Below, piece by piece: positions 35,208 through 44,923 of a stretch of 64,000 nt of DNA. A program made the translations under genes and the position numbers. The stretch spans positions 558,001 to 622,000 of the forward strand of contig NZ_OX366362.1 in assembly GCF_947251545.1 (NCBI RefSeq), read 5' to 3'. The notes beneath the pieces were generated by a model, which was not told the origin of the DNA, ran no database searches, and was given only the letters and a program-made list of their open reading frames with translations. Positions within the stretch are counted from its first letter, which is position 1. Every line of letters begins with the position of its first letter. The stretch comes from Wolbachia endosymbiont (group A) of Anomoia purmunda. Its GTDB lineage: Bacteria > Pseudomonadota > Alphaproteobacteria > Rickettsiales > Anaplasmataceae.

Positions 35208-36249
35208 ATGTTAGGTTTATTTTCTCAATTCAAAAATAAGTTTCTATTTTACCCACGTGATAAAAATGCTACAGAGGGTATTTCGCAAGAGAAATTAATT
35301 GTACAAGAAGTTTCTCAAGATAAGCATAAATTTGATAACGATCCTGAAATGCAAAGCATATTGTCGGATTTTCAAAAATTAGATTTTGCAAAGAATCCAT
35401 GTGATGATCCTTCGGATGTTATAAATTATAATGAAGGTAAAGAGGCAAATCCATTCGATAAAATAGCAAAATATTATGGAAGAAAGAAAAATGTTTTTCT
35501 TTTTATCTCCATGCTGCAGAACAGTGAACAGTTAGAAAAAATAATCAATATAATAGGTGAGAAATGTAATGCTCAAGATAAAGAGAAATTCACAGAAAGA
35601 TTGAATATATATTTGGGTAGAATTAGAAAGGGGGAGCAGGATGCAAAAGAATTATTAAATGGCGATTTCCCTGGTGCTTTTTTTAATGGACCTCATACTG
35701 GAGAAAATCGCAATATTCATCAGAATCTTAATATTAAAATTAAACCTGGGCAAACTTTAGAAGTTAGTAGCTTATTCAACAAAAAAAGTGAATTAGAAAG
35801 AGAAAAATATACAACGAAAAAGGTCAAAGAATAGCAACGATTGAGAAGAATGAGAAACAACAGAGGAACTACTGCTTTACAAAATTTGCAATATGTTGCA
35901 TCGTAATTATTTTGGATACAGAAGATGAATCTGGAAAAGACCTTAACTGTACTGTTGTTCTAGATATAAATTTTGGTAAAATTAGTATTGAAAAATCAAC
36001 TATTAATAGTAAAAATGTTGAACCAAAGGAAGTTTTAGAGTTAGCTAAGCAAAACAAGGCTGTGCTTATAAAAGGAAAGCTTTACATAAAGTTTTAGCAG
36101 AACATTTCATTAAGCAAACACCATGCGAGGAAAAGAAGAGTACGCAATCGCACGAGAATATCGTTGTACCTGGTTCTGGTGCACCTAGCTCGGCTATTGA
36201 TGAGGAAATAACTGTAGAGCATCCGTCCGGAAAGCAGCAAGGAAGGTAG
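35208..36249 (+). pseudogene. Unknown protein gene broken into three frames
   Basis: The first frame (35208-35834, 208 codons) has a good Shine-Dalgarno (AAAGGGGG) before the ATG. It ends after KYTTKKVKE. Reading on in a second frame from the A5 run at about 35818 gives GQRIATIEKNEKQQ then NYCFTKFAICCIVIILDTED and further to LYIKF at 36097. A third frame from about 36070 gives KALHKVLAEHFIKQTPCEEKK and an end at TAG 36247. Each piece has protein-like composition and no start of its own. One ~345-residue gene with two frameshifts is the simplest reading. I do not recognise the family; the first frame alone might still be expressed. Confidence 0.6.
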
Positions 36250-36284
36250 ACAAGATAAACCAAAAATCAAGAAAAAGTGAGTTT

Positions 36285-36610
36285 ACAACAAATGGTGTCA
36301 TGAAAGTAGCTGATACATAACTGTACGAACATTTGTTTGCGAAGAAATGTTATAGCAGGTTTTGCCTCAAACACAAAGGTGTCATTCCAGTAGCCTCCCT
36401 CCCCTGTCATCCCAGTGCCCAGACACTGGGATCCAGGAAACTTAATTGCAAGCAATGCATTGGGTTTGGTGAGTATGGGTTTTGCGTTATAGAATGAAGC
36501 ACTTTTGGTGAATTTATAAAGAAAACTGGATTCCAGTGTCAAGTACTGGAATGACACTGTCTTGGATGGATCCCAGTGTCTGGGCACTGGGATGACATCC
36601 TCCCTAGTGG
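36285..36610. repeat. Palindromic repeat cluster with composite unit
   Basis: Palindromes at about 36405-36436 (CATCCCAGTG-CCCAG-ACACTGGGAT), 36530-36556 and 36570-36598 enclose a ~95 bp spacer (about 36437-36527). The spacer is present in reverse complement at 63773-63860 between similar palindromes. The leading part (GTAGACAAGATAAACC, GTGAGTTTACAACAAATGGTGTCATG) resembles 18415-18540. No gene is seen in 36250-36774; an open frame at 36668-37243 is the antisense of the membrane protein gene. Confidence 0.85.
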
Positions 36611-36774
36611 ATTCAAATCACAATATTCGTATAGTAAGCACTGACCACTTTTGCTTCAATATTTGCGATGCCCCTGAACAGATACAATTATTCTATTATC
36701 AGGAGGATGCCATTAATCGCTTTATATAATGCTACTTGTAACACTTATGCCCTGAACGGAGACAGTTTAGGCTG

Positions 36775-37260
36775 TTATGCTTGGCGGCTTGTTGGAATAA
36801 GTTTTTCAACATTGCTAACAATAAAATCAGTTATACCGTCAGCTACCTTATCGAATTTATTGTTTATATCTTTTCCTATTTCTTCATTTTTAACATATTC
36901 GTGTAGAGCTAAAGCAGTTATAGCTGCACATGCTGCAATTAAGCCAGTTTGTGCTATAATGAGCATTGATAATCCTCCTACGAATATAGATGTTAATCCA
37001 ATAGCCAGGTTTATAATTTTACTTTGTGTTGTTTGTTGCGTCGCTTGGCTTTTATCTGCCTGTTTATCCTCTAAAGCATTCGATATTGTTTTTAAGGCAA
37101 CTTTTATCGCTATTGCTGCAACTGAAACCATAATTAGCCCTATAGCTATTTTTGCTAAAAGAAGAATCGACGGTAGCATCATTACAAATAATAGCGCGCC
37201 AATTCCTCCAGCTAACCACTTCTCATTTATTTTTTTTGATTGATTTATACTAGTGTTCAT
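36775..37260 (-). CDS. Hypothetical multi-pass membrane protein
   Basis: 161 residues, not recognised. Two hydrophobic blocks lie at about residues 16-55 (GGIGALLFVMMLPSILLLAK and IGLIMVSVAAIAIKVAL) and 84-117 (IINLAIGLTSIFVGGLSML and GLIAACAAITALAL), so two to four spans are possible. A Gln/Lys/Thr-rich loop separates them. The C-terminus is hydrophilic. Small hydrophobic proteins of this kind are common in Wolbachia accessory regions. Its 3' end touches the palindromic cluster. Confidence 0.6.
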   Translation of the reverse strand: MNTSINQSKKINEKWLAGGIGALLFVMMLPSILLLAKIAIGLIMVSVAAIAIKVALKTISNALEDKQADKSQATQQTTQSKIINLAIGLTSIFVGGLSMLIIAQTGLIAACAAITALALHEYVKNEEIGKDINNKFDKVADGITDFIVSNVEKLIPTSRQA

Positions 37261-37465
37261 TATTACCCTCCACTTTACTTATGATTTACCTATATCTAAT
37301 ACGAAATATGAAGGTAGTCAACTATATATTTTATATGAAAGATTGTATTAAAAGTTTTTCATGTTATTTTTTGCTGCTTCGTGGTTAAATTTGGAATTTT
37401 AGAAAGAGTTACGTATTATTTAAAATTCTTGTATACTGTTTTGAATCAGTTAAATAGATAATGAA

Positions 37466-38665
37466 GTGCAGGACGCAGTTTTAATTTTACAAGATGGCAA
37501 GTGCTTTTGGGGAAAATCAGTAGGTAAAAAAGGCAAGTGCATAGGTGAGGTCTGTTTTACCACTGGTATGACCGGTTATCAGCATACTATAACTGATCCT
37601 TCTTTTGCCGATCAAATTATAACGTTCACTTTTCCTCATATTGGTAACATTGGAATAAACCATAAAGATAATGAAGGAGAGAAAATTTTTGCAAGTGGTG
37701 TGGTTATGCGTGAACTTTCTTCTATGTCCCACTCTTCTTCATATATCAGTTTAAATGATTGGTTAGAAAAAAATAACGTGATTGGGATATCAGGAATTGA
37801 TACTAGAGCTTTAACGAGACATTTGAGAAAACATGGATCTCAAAATGGAATGATATGCCCGTCAAGCAAGACGCATGTGTTGGATGAATTGAAGGAATAC
37901 AAACCTGTAAATGGGATAGAAATAACCAATAAAGTTAGCTTAAATAACAGTTTTGAAAATAATAGACTAGCGGAGCACTTTGTCATCCAAGTAGCTGACT
38001 ACTCGGATCCAGCAAAAAATATATGGATTCCAGTGTCACGCACTGGAATAACATCAGGTAGAGCTATTGACCTTAATGCAAAATATAGGGTTGTAATCGT
38101 TGATTTTGGCGTAAAAATCAGTATAGTTTCACGCTTAATAGAACTTGGTTGTACAGTTGAATTAATCAGACCAAGCACAGGTTTTGCTCAAAAAGTGTTG
38201 AGTGTGAATCCAGATGGTATAGTGCTTTCAAATGGTCCTGGTGATCCGCAAGAAATAGGAGAAAGTGTAGTTTCAGAAATAGACATTATTATAAAATCTA
38301 AAATACCAATTTTTGGCATATGCATGGGCCATCAATTACTTGCGATTACTTTGGGGGCAAAGACCATTAAAATGGATATTGGTCACCGAGGGAGTAACCA
38401 TCCAGTTTATGATGTAATTAGTGGAAAAGTTGAGATCACTAGCCAAAATCATGGTTTCGTTGTTGATTCAGCTTCTCTTCGAAGTAATGTTGAAATTACT
38501 CACATTTCTCTATTTGATAATAGTGTAGAGGGAATAATGATGAAGGATTACCCAGTCTTTTCTGTGCAATACCATCCAGAAGAAGCGCCAGGTACGCATG
38601 ATTCGCATTATTTGTTTAAACGTTTTATTGACAATATTGTGTTATATAAAATGAAATCTGCGTGA
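37466..38665 (+). CDS. carA: Carbamoyl-phosphate synthase small subunit
   Basis: Glutaminase subunit that supplies ammonia to CarB for carbamoyl phosphate, used in pyrimidine synthesis. 399 residues. The N-terminal domain has FTTGMTGYQHTITDPSFADQ and GISGIDTRALTRHLR; the GATase domain has FGICMGHQLLA (Cys nucleophile) and QYHPEEAPGTHD (His, Glu). The start is a GTG at 37466; no in-frame ATG is near. Residues 172-197, between the two domains, are encoded by an in-frame palindromic repeat. carB is not adjacent. Confidence 0.95.
   Translation: MQDAVLILQDGKCFWGKSVGKKGKCIGEVCFTTGMTGYQHTITDPSFADQIITFTFPHIGNIGINHKDNEGEKIFASGVVMRELSSMSHSSSYISLNDWLEKNNVIGISGIDTRALTRHLRKHGSQNGMICPSSKTHVLDELKEYKPVNGIEITNKVSLNNSFENNRLAEHFVIQVADYSDPAKNIWIPVSRTGITSGRAIDLNAKYRVVIVDFGVKISIVSRLIELGCTVELIRPSTGFAQKVLSVNPDGIVLSNGPGDPQEIGESVVSEIDIIIKSKIPIFGICMGHQLLAITLGAKTIKMDIGHRGSNHPVYDVISGKVEITSQNHGFVVDSASLRSNVEITHISLFDNSVEGIMMKDYPVFSVQYHPEEAPGTHDSHYLFKRFIDNIVLYKMKSA
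37981..38056. repeat. Palindromic element inserted in frame within carA
   Basis: TGTCATCCAAGTAGCTGACTACTCGGATCC at the left and GGATTCCAGTGTCACGCACTGGAATAACATCA at the right match the intergenic palindromes of this window. Length is about 76 bp; the reading frame stays open, encoding about 26 residues (FVIQVADYS...PVSRTGITS) in the linker between CarA domains. Protein-coding palindromic repeats are known from Wolbachia and Rickettsia. Confidence 0.8.
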
Positions 38666-38780
38666 TTTTAATCAGGGTAGGTTTTATTGCTTGATTTTTT
38701 AATTTTAGGCGTTTAGTATTAAATACAATAAAAGCTTGAGTTAAGGTACTAAAATAGCGTTCTCTTAACAAATTTTTGTG

Positions 38781-38863
38781 GAGGAGTGACCGAGTGGTTA
38801 AAGGTAACAGACTGTAAATCTGTCCGCGTGAGCGTACGTAGGTTCGAATCCTACCTCCTCCAT
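38781..38863 (+). tRNA. tRNA-Tyr (GTA)
   Basis: 83-nt class II tRNA: acceptor GGAGGAG/CTCCTCC, anticodon stem-loop CAGACTGTAAATCTG (GTA), long variable arm CCGCGTGAGCGTACG, and T-arm TAGGTTCGAATCCTA. CCA is not fully encoded. It heads the tRNA-Tyr, tRNA-Gly, tuf run. Confidence 0.96.
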
Positions 38864-38867
38864 TGTG

Positions 38868-38938
38868 CGGGTATAGCTCAATGGTAGAGCTCTAGCCTTC
38901 CAAGCTAGTGACGTGGGTTCGATTCCCACTATCCGCTC
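38868..38938 (+). tRNA. tRNA-Gly (TCC)
   Basis: 71-nt cloverleaf with acceptor GCGGGTA/TATCCGC, anticodon stem-loop TAGCCTTCCAAGCTA (TCC), T-arm GTGGGTTCGATTCCCAC. Only 4 nt separate it from tRNA-Tyr, so both come from one transcript, probably shared with tuf 77 bp downstream. Confidence 0.96.
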
Positions 38939-39015
38939 TTTTTTTTGTTGTATTTTTATAAAATCAACATATTATTTATTGATGTATTTGTATTTTAGGT
39001 AGAAAAGTTTAAATT

Positions 39016-40188
39016 ATGACAGCAATAGTGGAAGCATTTGGAAAGCCGCATGTAAATGTGGGAACAATAGGACATGTGGATCATGGGAAGACGACGTTAA
39101 CAGCGGCGATAACGAAGCATTATGGAAATTTTGTAGCGTACGATCAGATAGATAAAGCGCCAGAAGAAAGGAAGAGGGGGATAACGATAGCAACAGCGCA
39201 TGTTGAGTATCAGACAGAAAAAAGGCATTATGCACACGTTGATTGTCCTGGACATGCTGACTATGTAAAGAACATGATAGTAGGTGCAGCACAGATGGAT
39301 GCGGCGATATTGGTAGTGTCTGGGGTTGATGGGCCAATGCCACAAACGAGAGAGCATATATTGCTGGCGAAGCAAGTGGGTGTTGGATATATCGTGGTGT
39401 ATATAAACAAAGCTGATGTTGCTGATGCTGATATGATAGATTTAGTAGAGATGGAAGTGAGGGAATTGCTTAGTAAATACGGATTTCCAGGGGATGAAGT
39501 GCCTGTGATAGTTGGTTCAGCACTCAAGGCGCTGGAGGATGACAGCAGCGAATATGGAAAGAAATCAATAGATAAATTGATGGAAAAGTTAGATGAATAT
39601 GTAGCGGTTCCACCAAGGCCTGTGGATTTACCATTTTTATTGCCAATCGAAGATGTATTTTCGATATCGGGGCGAGGAACAGTGGTAACAGGAAGAATAG
39701 AGAAGGGAGAGATAAAGACGGGAGAAGAGATAGAGATAATAGGTTTGAAGGGAACGCAAAAGACGATATGCACAGGTGTAGAAATGTTTAAGAAGTTGCT
39801 GGATAAGGGAAGTGCAGGACTCAATGTAGGAATATTGTTAAGAGGAACAAAAAGAGAAGAAGTGGAGAGAGGGCAAGTATTGGCAAAACCGGGGACGATA
39901 ACGCCGCATAGAAAATTTAAGGCGGAGGTTTATATATTAAAGAAAGAGGAAGGAGGAAGGCATACACCATTTTTTGCGAATTACCAGCCACAGTTTTATT
40001 TAAGGACAACGGATGTAACTGGGAGCATAAAATTGCTAGATGGGAAGGAGATGGTAATGCCAGGAGATAATGTGAGTGTAGAAGTAGAATTGCAAGTACC
40101 GATAGCAATGGATAAGGGATTGCGTTTTGCAATAAGAGAAGGCGGTAGAACTGTTGGTTCTGGTGTTGTTTCTGAAATTTTGGAGTGA
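39016..40188 (+). CDS. tuf: Elongation factor Tu
   Basis: GTPase that brings aminoacyl-tRNA to the ribosome. 390 residues. G1 GHVDHGKTT, the switch region [15 protein letters not shown]3 DCPGHADY, G4 as YINKADVAD (INKxD in place of NKxD), and G5 in VGSALKAL. Domains 2 and 3 follow, ending [15 protein letters not shown]. It heads the S10 cluster after two tRNA genes and overlaps or abuts rpsJ. Codon use is unlike its neighbours, with more C/G third bases in the first part and many AGA/AGG and GGA codons, as often seen in a highly expressed or recombining gene. Confidence 0.98.
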   Translation: MTAIVEAFGKPHVNVGTIGHVDHGKTTLTAAITKHYGNFVAYDQIDKAPEERKRGITIATAHVEYQTEKRHYAHVDCPGHADYVKNMIVGAAQMDAAILVVSGVDGPMPQTREHILLAKQVGVGYIVVYINKADVADADMIDLVEMEVRELLSKYGFPGDEVPVIVGSALKALEDDSSEYGKKSIDKLMEKLDEYVAVPPRPVDLPFLLPIEDVFSISGRGTVVTGRIEKGEIKTGEEIEIIGLKGTQKTICTGVEMFKKLLDKGSAGLNVGILLRGTKREEVERGQVLAKPGTITPHRKFKAEVYILKKEEGGRHTPFFANYQPQFYLRTTDVTGSIKLLDGKEMVMPGDNVSVEVELQVPIAMDKGLRFAIREGGRTVGSGVVSEILE

Positions 40189-40202
40189 GTGTAGTAACTA
40201 AG

Positions 40203-40523
40203 ATGAAGCAAGATATATATATTAACATTAAGGCTTTCGATTGTTCTTTATTGGAGGAGTGTGTTCGAAAATTTGTTGATGAATTAAAGCGGTCCAGTAC
40301 AAAATTATCTGGTCCGATTGCGTTGCCAAGAAAAGATTCTAAATTTATTGTTAATAGATCTCCTCACGTTGATAAAAAATCTCGTGAACAGTTTGAAATG
40401 AGAACTTCTAGGCGTTTGGTTGTTTTACATGATCTTACTCCTACTATGATGCAGATGCTTACAGGTTTATCTTTTTCTGCTGGCGTAGAAGTGGATTTAA
40501 AAGTCAAGGAAGTTAAGGTTTAG
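40203..40523 (+). CDS. rpsJ: 30S ribosomal protein S10
   Basis: S10, part of the small-subunit head and of NusB-S10 antitermination. Start placed at ATG 40203, giving MKQDIYINIKAFD and 106 residues, the usual size; a GTG at 40185 that overlaps tuf by 4 bp is an alternative and would add six residues. The block SGPIALPRKDSKFIVNRSPH and the QFEMRTSRRL segment are conserved. Confidence 0.95.
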   Translation: MKQDIYINIKAFDCSLLEECVRKFVDELKRSSTKLSGPIALPRKDSKFIVNRSPHVDKKSREQFEMRTSRRLVVLHDLTPTMMQMLTGLSFSAGVEVDLKVKEVKV

Positions 40524-40532
40524 GAGAAGGAA

Positions 40533-41255
40533 ATGAAGAGAATAAATTCGCTGAGGAGAATTGGTTTACTAATGATGAATATTGGTCATACTGCTATGTA
40601 TTCTGACAATAGTCGCATGGCTGTAACTTTATTGCATCTCAGCGAAACTTATATTATTGATATAAAAGGACAAGATAAATGTGGCTATAATTCAGTCATT
40701 TTAGGCACAGGAGATTTTAAAAATATAGCAAAACCTCAATTGGAATATTTAAAGAAAAAGGGTATAAATAATAAATGTAAGTTATACGAAAGTAGATTAA
40801 ATGACCTGTCGGGAATAGAATGTGGTAAAAAAGTGGGAATCAATCATTTTGTGGTTGGTCAATATCTTGATATTACAGGTTATTCTATAGGCAAAGGATT
40901 TGCTGGTGTGATGAAGCGGCATAATTTCAGTGGGCTTAGGGCATCTCATGGTGTTTCTATTGCTCACAGATCACAAGGTTCCACTGGCCAATGTCAGGAT
41001 CCTGGTAGAGTATTCAAAGGAAAGAAAATGGCTGGTCATTTAGGTAACAGCAGGATAACTGCACAAAATATGAAGATATTATCCATTGATCATGAAAATA
41101 GTATAATTGCTGTGAAGGGTAATAATGTTCCTGGGTTTAAAAATTCCTATGTTTTTGTAAGAGATGCAGTTAAAAAATCTTTACATAAAGATGTTCCTTT
41201 TTCGGTAGGTCTGCTGTTAGATGTAAATGATGATGCTAGTAATTTGGTAAGTTAG
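40533..41255 (+). CDS. rplC: 50S ribosomal protein L3
   Basis: 240 residues. It has IGLLMMNIGHTAMYSD at the N-terminus, where most L3 have a GxKxGMT motif, so the first loop is diverged. The core KGFAGVMKRHNFSGLRASHG and SIAHRSQGSTGQCQDPGRVFKGKKMAGHLG is typical. AGGAGAAGG lies just before the ATG. Confidence 0.97.
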   Translation: MKRINSLRRIGLLMMNIGHTAMYSDNSRMAVTLLHLSETYIIDIKGQDKCGYNSVILGTGDFKNIAKPQLEYLKKKGINNKCKLYESRLNDLSGIECGKKVGINHFVVGQYLDITGYSIGKGFAGVMKRHNFSGLRASHGVSIAHRSQGSTGQCQDPGRVFKGKKMAGHLGNSRITAQNMKILSIDHENSIIAVKGNNVPGFKNSYVFVRDAVKKSLHKDVPFSVGLLLDVNDDASNLVS

Positions 41256-41257
41256 TT

Positions 41258-41872
41258 ATGGAATGTAATTTAGTTAATCTATCTAATAATAATGTAGGTA
41301 CTGCTCAGCTCAATCCTTTGATATTTTCTGCTAAGCAAAAATTGAGTATTTTGCATGATATAGTGAGATGGCAATTAGCGAAGAGAAGAGCTGGTACTCA
41401 TAAAACAAAAGGTATCAGTGATGTCTCTGGTACAACAGCTAAACCTTATGGTCAAAAACGTACCGGTAGGGCAAGACAAGGGAGCTTGCGATCTCCTCAA
41501 TTTAGAGGTGGTGGGATTATTTTCGGCCCTGTTGTGAGGAGTCATACTTATTCTCTTAATAAGAAGGTACGCAAATTTGGTTTAAAAATTGCTTTATCTC
41601 TAAAGTATTTAAATAATCAAGTGATTATTCTGGATAATTTAAATATTGATGTGAAGAAAACGTCTGAAATGTGTAAATGTATTAAAAATTTTAAATTTTC
41701 TTCCTTTTTGATAGTTGGTGATTATGGAGATGATTTGTTGCGTGCTGTTAGAAACTTGCATTATGTAGACTTAATCAAACCTATTGGGTTAAATGTCTTT
41801 GATATATTGAATCACGAATGCGTGATGTTGACAAAGGATACTTTAAAGCATCTTGAAGGTAGATTGTTATGA
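41258..41872 (+). CDS. rplD: 50S ribosomal protein L4
   Basis: 204 residues. The exit-tunnel loop is seen as KTKGISDVSGTTAKPYGQKR / TGRARQGSLRSPQFRGGGII (about residues 48-87). The C-terminal globular part ends in a short helix. It begins 2 bp after rplC and overlaps rplW by 4 bp. Confidence 0.97.
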   Translation: MECNLVNLSNNNVGTAQLNPLIFSAKQKLSILHDIVRWQLAKRRAGTHKTKGISDVSGTTAKPYGQKRTGRARQGSLRSPQFRGGGIIFGPVVRSHTYSLNKKVRKFGLKIALSLKYLNNQVIILDNLNIDVKKTSEMCKCIKNFKFSSFLIVGDYGDDLLRAVRNLHYVDLIKPIGLNVFDILNHECVMLTKDTLKHLEGRLL

Positions 41873-42156
41873 TCAAATATAATAATATAATAAAATCTCC
41901 TATAATTACAGAAAAGGCCTCTTTTTTGAGGGAGAAGTTTAATAAATATTCTTTGTATGTTTTTGTAAATGTAAATAAGCGTCAAATAAAGTTGGCAATA
42001 GAGTCTCTATTTGATGTTAAAATTTCTTCTATAAATGTTGTTAGAATTAAGCCTAAATATAGGCGTTTCAGGGGTGTGATTGGTTGTGAAAAACAGAAAA
42101 AGAAAGTTTATTTTTCTTTGATGGATGGTCAAAAATTAGATATAATGAGCGTTTAA
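41869..42156 (+). CDS. rplW: 50S ribosomal protein L23
   Basis: 95 residues, exit-tunnel rim protein that docks SRP and trigger factor. [18 protein letters not shown] at the N-terminus and [20 protein letters not shown] with [11 protein letters not shown] are family blocks. The ATG overlaps the rplD stop. Confidence 0.96.
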   Translation: MIKYNNIIKSPIITEKASFLREKFNKYSLYVFVNVNKRQIKLAIESLFDVKISSINVVRIKPKYRRFRGVIGCEKQKKKVYFSLMDGQKLDIMSV

Positions 42157-42157
42157 T

Positions 42158-42982
42158 ATGGGTATGAAATTTTTTAATCCTGTTACTCCGTCTTCTCGTG
42201 GGACTGTGTTAGTAAGTAAAGTTGGTTTATCAAAAGATGAGCCAGAAAAGTCTCTTACATCCGGTAAAAAGTCCAGTGGTGGAAGAAATAATTATGGTAG
42301 AATTACAACTCGTCATAGGGGTGGTGGTCACAAAAAGAAGTATAGAGTTATAGATTTTAAGCGTAATAGAAGTGGTCAGGGTATAGTTGAAAAAATAGAG
42401 TATGATCCAAATAGAAGTGGGTTTTTAGCGTTAATATCATATAAGGAAGATGATATTAAGTCCTATATATTAGCTCCTCAAGGTATGAAGCCTGGTGATG
42501 TTGTTACAGCTGGAAATGATGCTGATATTTTGCCAGGTAATTGTTTGCTACTCAAGCATATACCTGTTGGTTCTTTCGTTCATAATGTTGAGCTGAAGCC
42601 AGGTAATGGTGCTGCGATTGCTAGAGCTGCTGGTTGTTATGCACAAATCGTTGGTCGTGATGGCCAATATGTTTTATTACGACTCAGGTCTGGTCAAATT
42701 AGGTTGATTTTATCTTCTTGTAAGGCTACTATTGGTGTAGTATCTAACCCTGACCATAAGAATAGAAAGCTGGGTAAAGCTGGGAGAAGTAGGTGGCTTG
42801 GAATTAGACCTACTGTGCGTGGGGTTGCGATGAATCCGGTTGACCATCCTCATGGAGGTGGGGAAGGAAAAACCTCTGGTGGTCGTCATCCTGTTACTCC
42901 TTGGGGTGTTGCAACAAAAGGAAAGAAAACTCGGAGGAAAAATAAATCTAGTGATAAGTATATAAAACAATTGAAAGGTTAA
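42158..42982 (+). CDS. rplB: 50S ribosomal protein L2
   Basis: 274 residues, needed for subunit joining and the peptidyl-transferase centre. [20 protein letters not shown] (residues 41-60), [19 protein letters not shown], and the C-terminal [20 protein letters not shown] with the essential His are complete. One base separates it from rplW. Confidence 0.98.
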   Translation: MGMKFFNPVTPSSRGTVLVSKVGLSKDEPEKSLTSGKKSSGGRNNYGRITTRHRGGGHKKKYRVIDFKRNRSGQGIVEKIEYDPNRSGFLALISYKEDDIKSYILAPQGMKPGDVVTAGNDADILPGNCLLLKHIPVGSFVHNVELKPGNGAAIARAAGCYAQIVGRDGQYVLLRLRSGQIRLILSSCKATIGVVSNPDHKNRKLGKAGRSRWLGIRPTVRGVAMNPVDHPHGGGEGKTSGGRHPVTPWGVATKGKKTRRKNKSSDKYIKQLKG

Positions 42983-42985
42983 TTT

Positions 42986-43270
42986 ATGAGTAGATCTGCG
43001 TGGAAGCCTCCTTTTTGTCATCCTTCTATATTAAAGTCGGTGAATAATGCTTTAAACAAGGGGTTTGTTAACATGGCTATAAAAGTTCATTCTAGGGCTT
43101 CTGTAATTCTTCCTAATTGTTTAGGTTTAAAGTTTGCTGTTTATAATGGTAAGGATTACATTCCTGTTAATGTTAATGATCAGAATATGATAGGTCATAA
43201 GTTTGGTGAATTTTCGCCCACTCGTAAATTTACTGGGCATAGTGGTGATAAAAAGGCGACAAGAAGGTAA
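42986..43270 (+). CDS. rpsS: 30S ribosomal protein S19
   Basis: 94 residues. [20 protein letters not shown], the [20 protein letters not shown] segment and the basic end KKATRR are diagnostic. It follows rplB by 3 bp. S19 and S13 together contact the large subunit. Confidence 0.97.
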   Translation: MSRSAWKPPFCHPSILKSVNNALNKGFVNMAIKVHSRASVILPNCLGLKFAVYNGKDYIPVNVNDQNMIGHKFGEFSPTRKFTGHSGDKKATRR

Positions 43271-43275
43271 TTAAT

Positions 43276-43626
43276 ATGAAAAACAGAGATGTAATAGTTA
43301 AAGCTGGTTCTAGGGTTTTAAAATCAACTCCTCGTAAATTGAATTTGGTTGCTGGTTTAGTACGTAATAAAAAAGTTTCTTTTGCCACTGTGCAATTAAG
43401 ATTTTGTGAAAAGAAAGCTGCGGGTCTTATAAGGAAGGTATTAAATTCTGCGATTGCTAATGCTCAAAATAGTTATGGATTGGATATCGATAATTTATAT
43501 ATAAAAGAAATTTCAATAGGTAAGTCTCTTACTTTGCGTAGGGTATGTCCAAAAGCTATGGGTAGAGCTAATAGAGTTAGTAAACGTTATAGTAATATAA
43601 CTGTAAAATTGGGGGAAATTATATGA
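43276..43626 (+). CDS. rplV: 50S ribosomal protein L22
   Basis: 116 residues. The N-terminal helix region [20 protein letters not shown] and the C-terminal beta-hairpin [20 protein letters not shown] with [12 protein letters not shown] reach into the exit tunnel. It begins 5 bp after rpsS. Confidence 0.97.
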   Translation: MKNRDVIVKAGSRVLKSTPRKLNLVAGLVRNKKVSFATVQLRFCEKKAAGLIRKVLNSAIANAQNSYGLDIDNLYIKEISIGKSLTLRRVCPKAMGRANRVSKRYSNITVKLGEII

Positions 43627-43665
43627 TTCATAAAAATAGAAAATTAATAAGGAAAGTGCAAAAGT

Positions 43666-44280
43666 ATGGGAAACGTTAATCCTAAAGGATTTAGGTTAAA
43701 AATAATTAATACTTGGTCATCTATTTGGTATGCTGAGAAGGGTTATAAACAAGGGTTGCATCAAGATTTATCTATTCGCAGTTATATAAATGAATCTTTT
43801 AAGCATGCTGGTGTTTCTAAAGTAATTATAGAGCGTACGATCGATTTGGTATCTGTAATAATACATTCTTCTAGACCTGGAGTGATAATAGGTAAGAAAG
43901 GCTCGGATATTGAGAAGATAAAGCAAAAAATAGCTGAAAAAGTAAAAAATAATGTGGAAGTGAATGTAGTAGGGGTTAAAAGGTCTGAAATAGATGCAGT
44001 TTTAATATCAAACAGCATTGCACAGCAGTTAGAAAAAAGGGTTTCATTTAGAAGAGCGATGAAAAAAGCTATTCAAAGTTGTTTGAGGATGGGTGCTAGA
44101 GGTATTAAAGTAAGTTGTTCTGGGCGCCTTGGCGGAGCTGAGATAGCTCGTACTGAGTGGTATAAAGAAGGCCGTTTGCCTTTGCATACTTTACGTGCTA
44201 ATATAGATTATGCTTTTGCTGAAGCAAAAACTATATATGGCATCATAGGAGTTAAGGTCTGGGTTTATATTGGTAACTAA
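43666..44280 (+). CDS. rpsC: 30S ribosomal protein S3
   Basis: 204 residues. KH domain with [20 protein letters not shown] (about residues 66-85) and the C-terminal domain [20 protein letters not shown] with [17 protein letters not shown]. Slightly shorter than E. coli S3 (233) at the C-terminus. The 39 bp before it are longer than other gaps in this run. Confidence 0.97.
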   Translation: MGNVNPKGFRLKIINTWSSIWYAEKGYKQGLHQDLSIRSYINESFKHAGVSKVIIERTIDLVSVIIHSSRPGVIIGKKGSDIEKIKQKIAEKVKNNVEVNVVGVKRSEIDAVLISNSIAQQLEKRVSFRRAMKKAIQSCLRMGARGIKVSCSGRLGGAEIARTEWYKEGRLPLHTLRANIDYAFAEAKTIYGIIGVKVWVYIGN

Positions 44281-44294
44281 TTAGGTATATTGAA

Positions 44295-44708
44295 ATGTTT
44301 GTTCCTAAAAAAAGTAAATATAAAAAAGTATTTAAAGGACGAATTAAGGGTAACACGAAAGGTGGTAGCACATTATCTTTTGGAGATTATGGTCTAAAGG
44401 CTATGGAAGCAGGTAGGATTCAGTCTAAGCATATTGAAACTGCAAGGCGTGTAATATCTAGAACATTAAAACGCTCTGGTAAAGTGTGGATAAGAATTTT
44501 TCCTGATACCCCTGTTAGTAAAAAGCCGGCGGATGTGCGTATGGGTAAAGGGAAAGGTAGTGTTGAGTTTTGGGTATTTAAAGCTAAGCCCGGTAGAATG
44601 TTGTTTGAAATTAGCAGTGATGTTCCCATGCATTTAGCAAGATTGGCGCTTGAAAAGGCAACTGCTAAGCTTCCTATGAAGTGTAAATTTGTATCTAATC
44701 ATAATTAA
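44295..44708 (+). CDS. rplP: 50S ribosomal protein L16
   Basis: 137 residues. [40 protein letters not shown] and [20 protein letters not shown] with [20 protein letters not shown] are the standard blocks. It contacts the A-site tRNA. Confidence 0.97.
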   Translation: MFVPKKSKYKKVFKGRIKGNTKGGSTLSFGDYGLKAMEAGRIQSKHIETARRVISRTLKRSGKVWIRIFPDTPVSKKPADVRMGKGKGSVEFWVFKAKPGRMLFEISSDVPMHLARLALEKATAKLPMKCKFVSNHN

Positions 44709-44719
44709 ATGGAGTTGCA

Positions 44720-44923
44720 ATGGATATAGCTGACATTGAATCGAGGTCCTCGCAAGAATTGCATGAAATTCTTGTGAATTTGAGAAAAGAGTTTGTTAAT
44801 TTGGTTTTTCAAAAGAAGTTGGGGCAGTGCAACAATATTTCACGTTTTAGCTTAATAAGAAAGAGCATAGCTCGTATTCTAACTACATTAAATAAAAGAA
44901 GAAGAGAGGAAAAGAATGTCTAA
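44720..44923 (+). CDS. rpmC: 50S ribosomal protein L29
   Basis: 67 residues, two-helix hairpin. SSQELHEILVNLRKEFVNLV and QKKLGQCNNISRFSLIRKSI match the family. It ends inside the start of rpsQ (8 bp overlap). Confidence 0.94.
   Translation: MDIADIESRSSQELHEILVNLRKEFVNLVFQKKLGQCNNISRFSLIRKSIARILTTLNKRRREEKNV

Noticed and set aside
36668..37243. 191-codon plus-strand open frame
   Set aside because: It lies antisense to the 161-residue membrane protein gene at 36775-37260, which has its own clear start and membrane segments; the plus frame begins in repeat sequence.
37400..37465. Promoter TTACGT-17-TATACT before carA
   Set aside because: The -10 is good, but the -35 matches only two of six positions; too weak to list as a feature.
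39261..39824. 187-codon minus-strand frame in tuf
   Set aside because: Antisense shadow of tuf, Ser/Pro/Thr-rich as expected from reversed EF-Tu codons.
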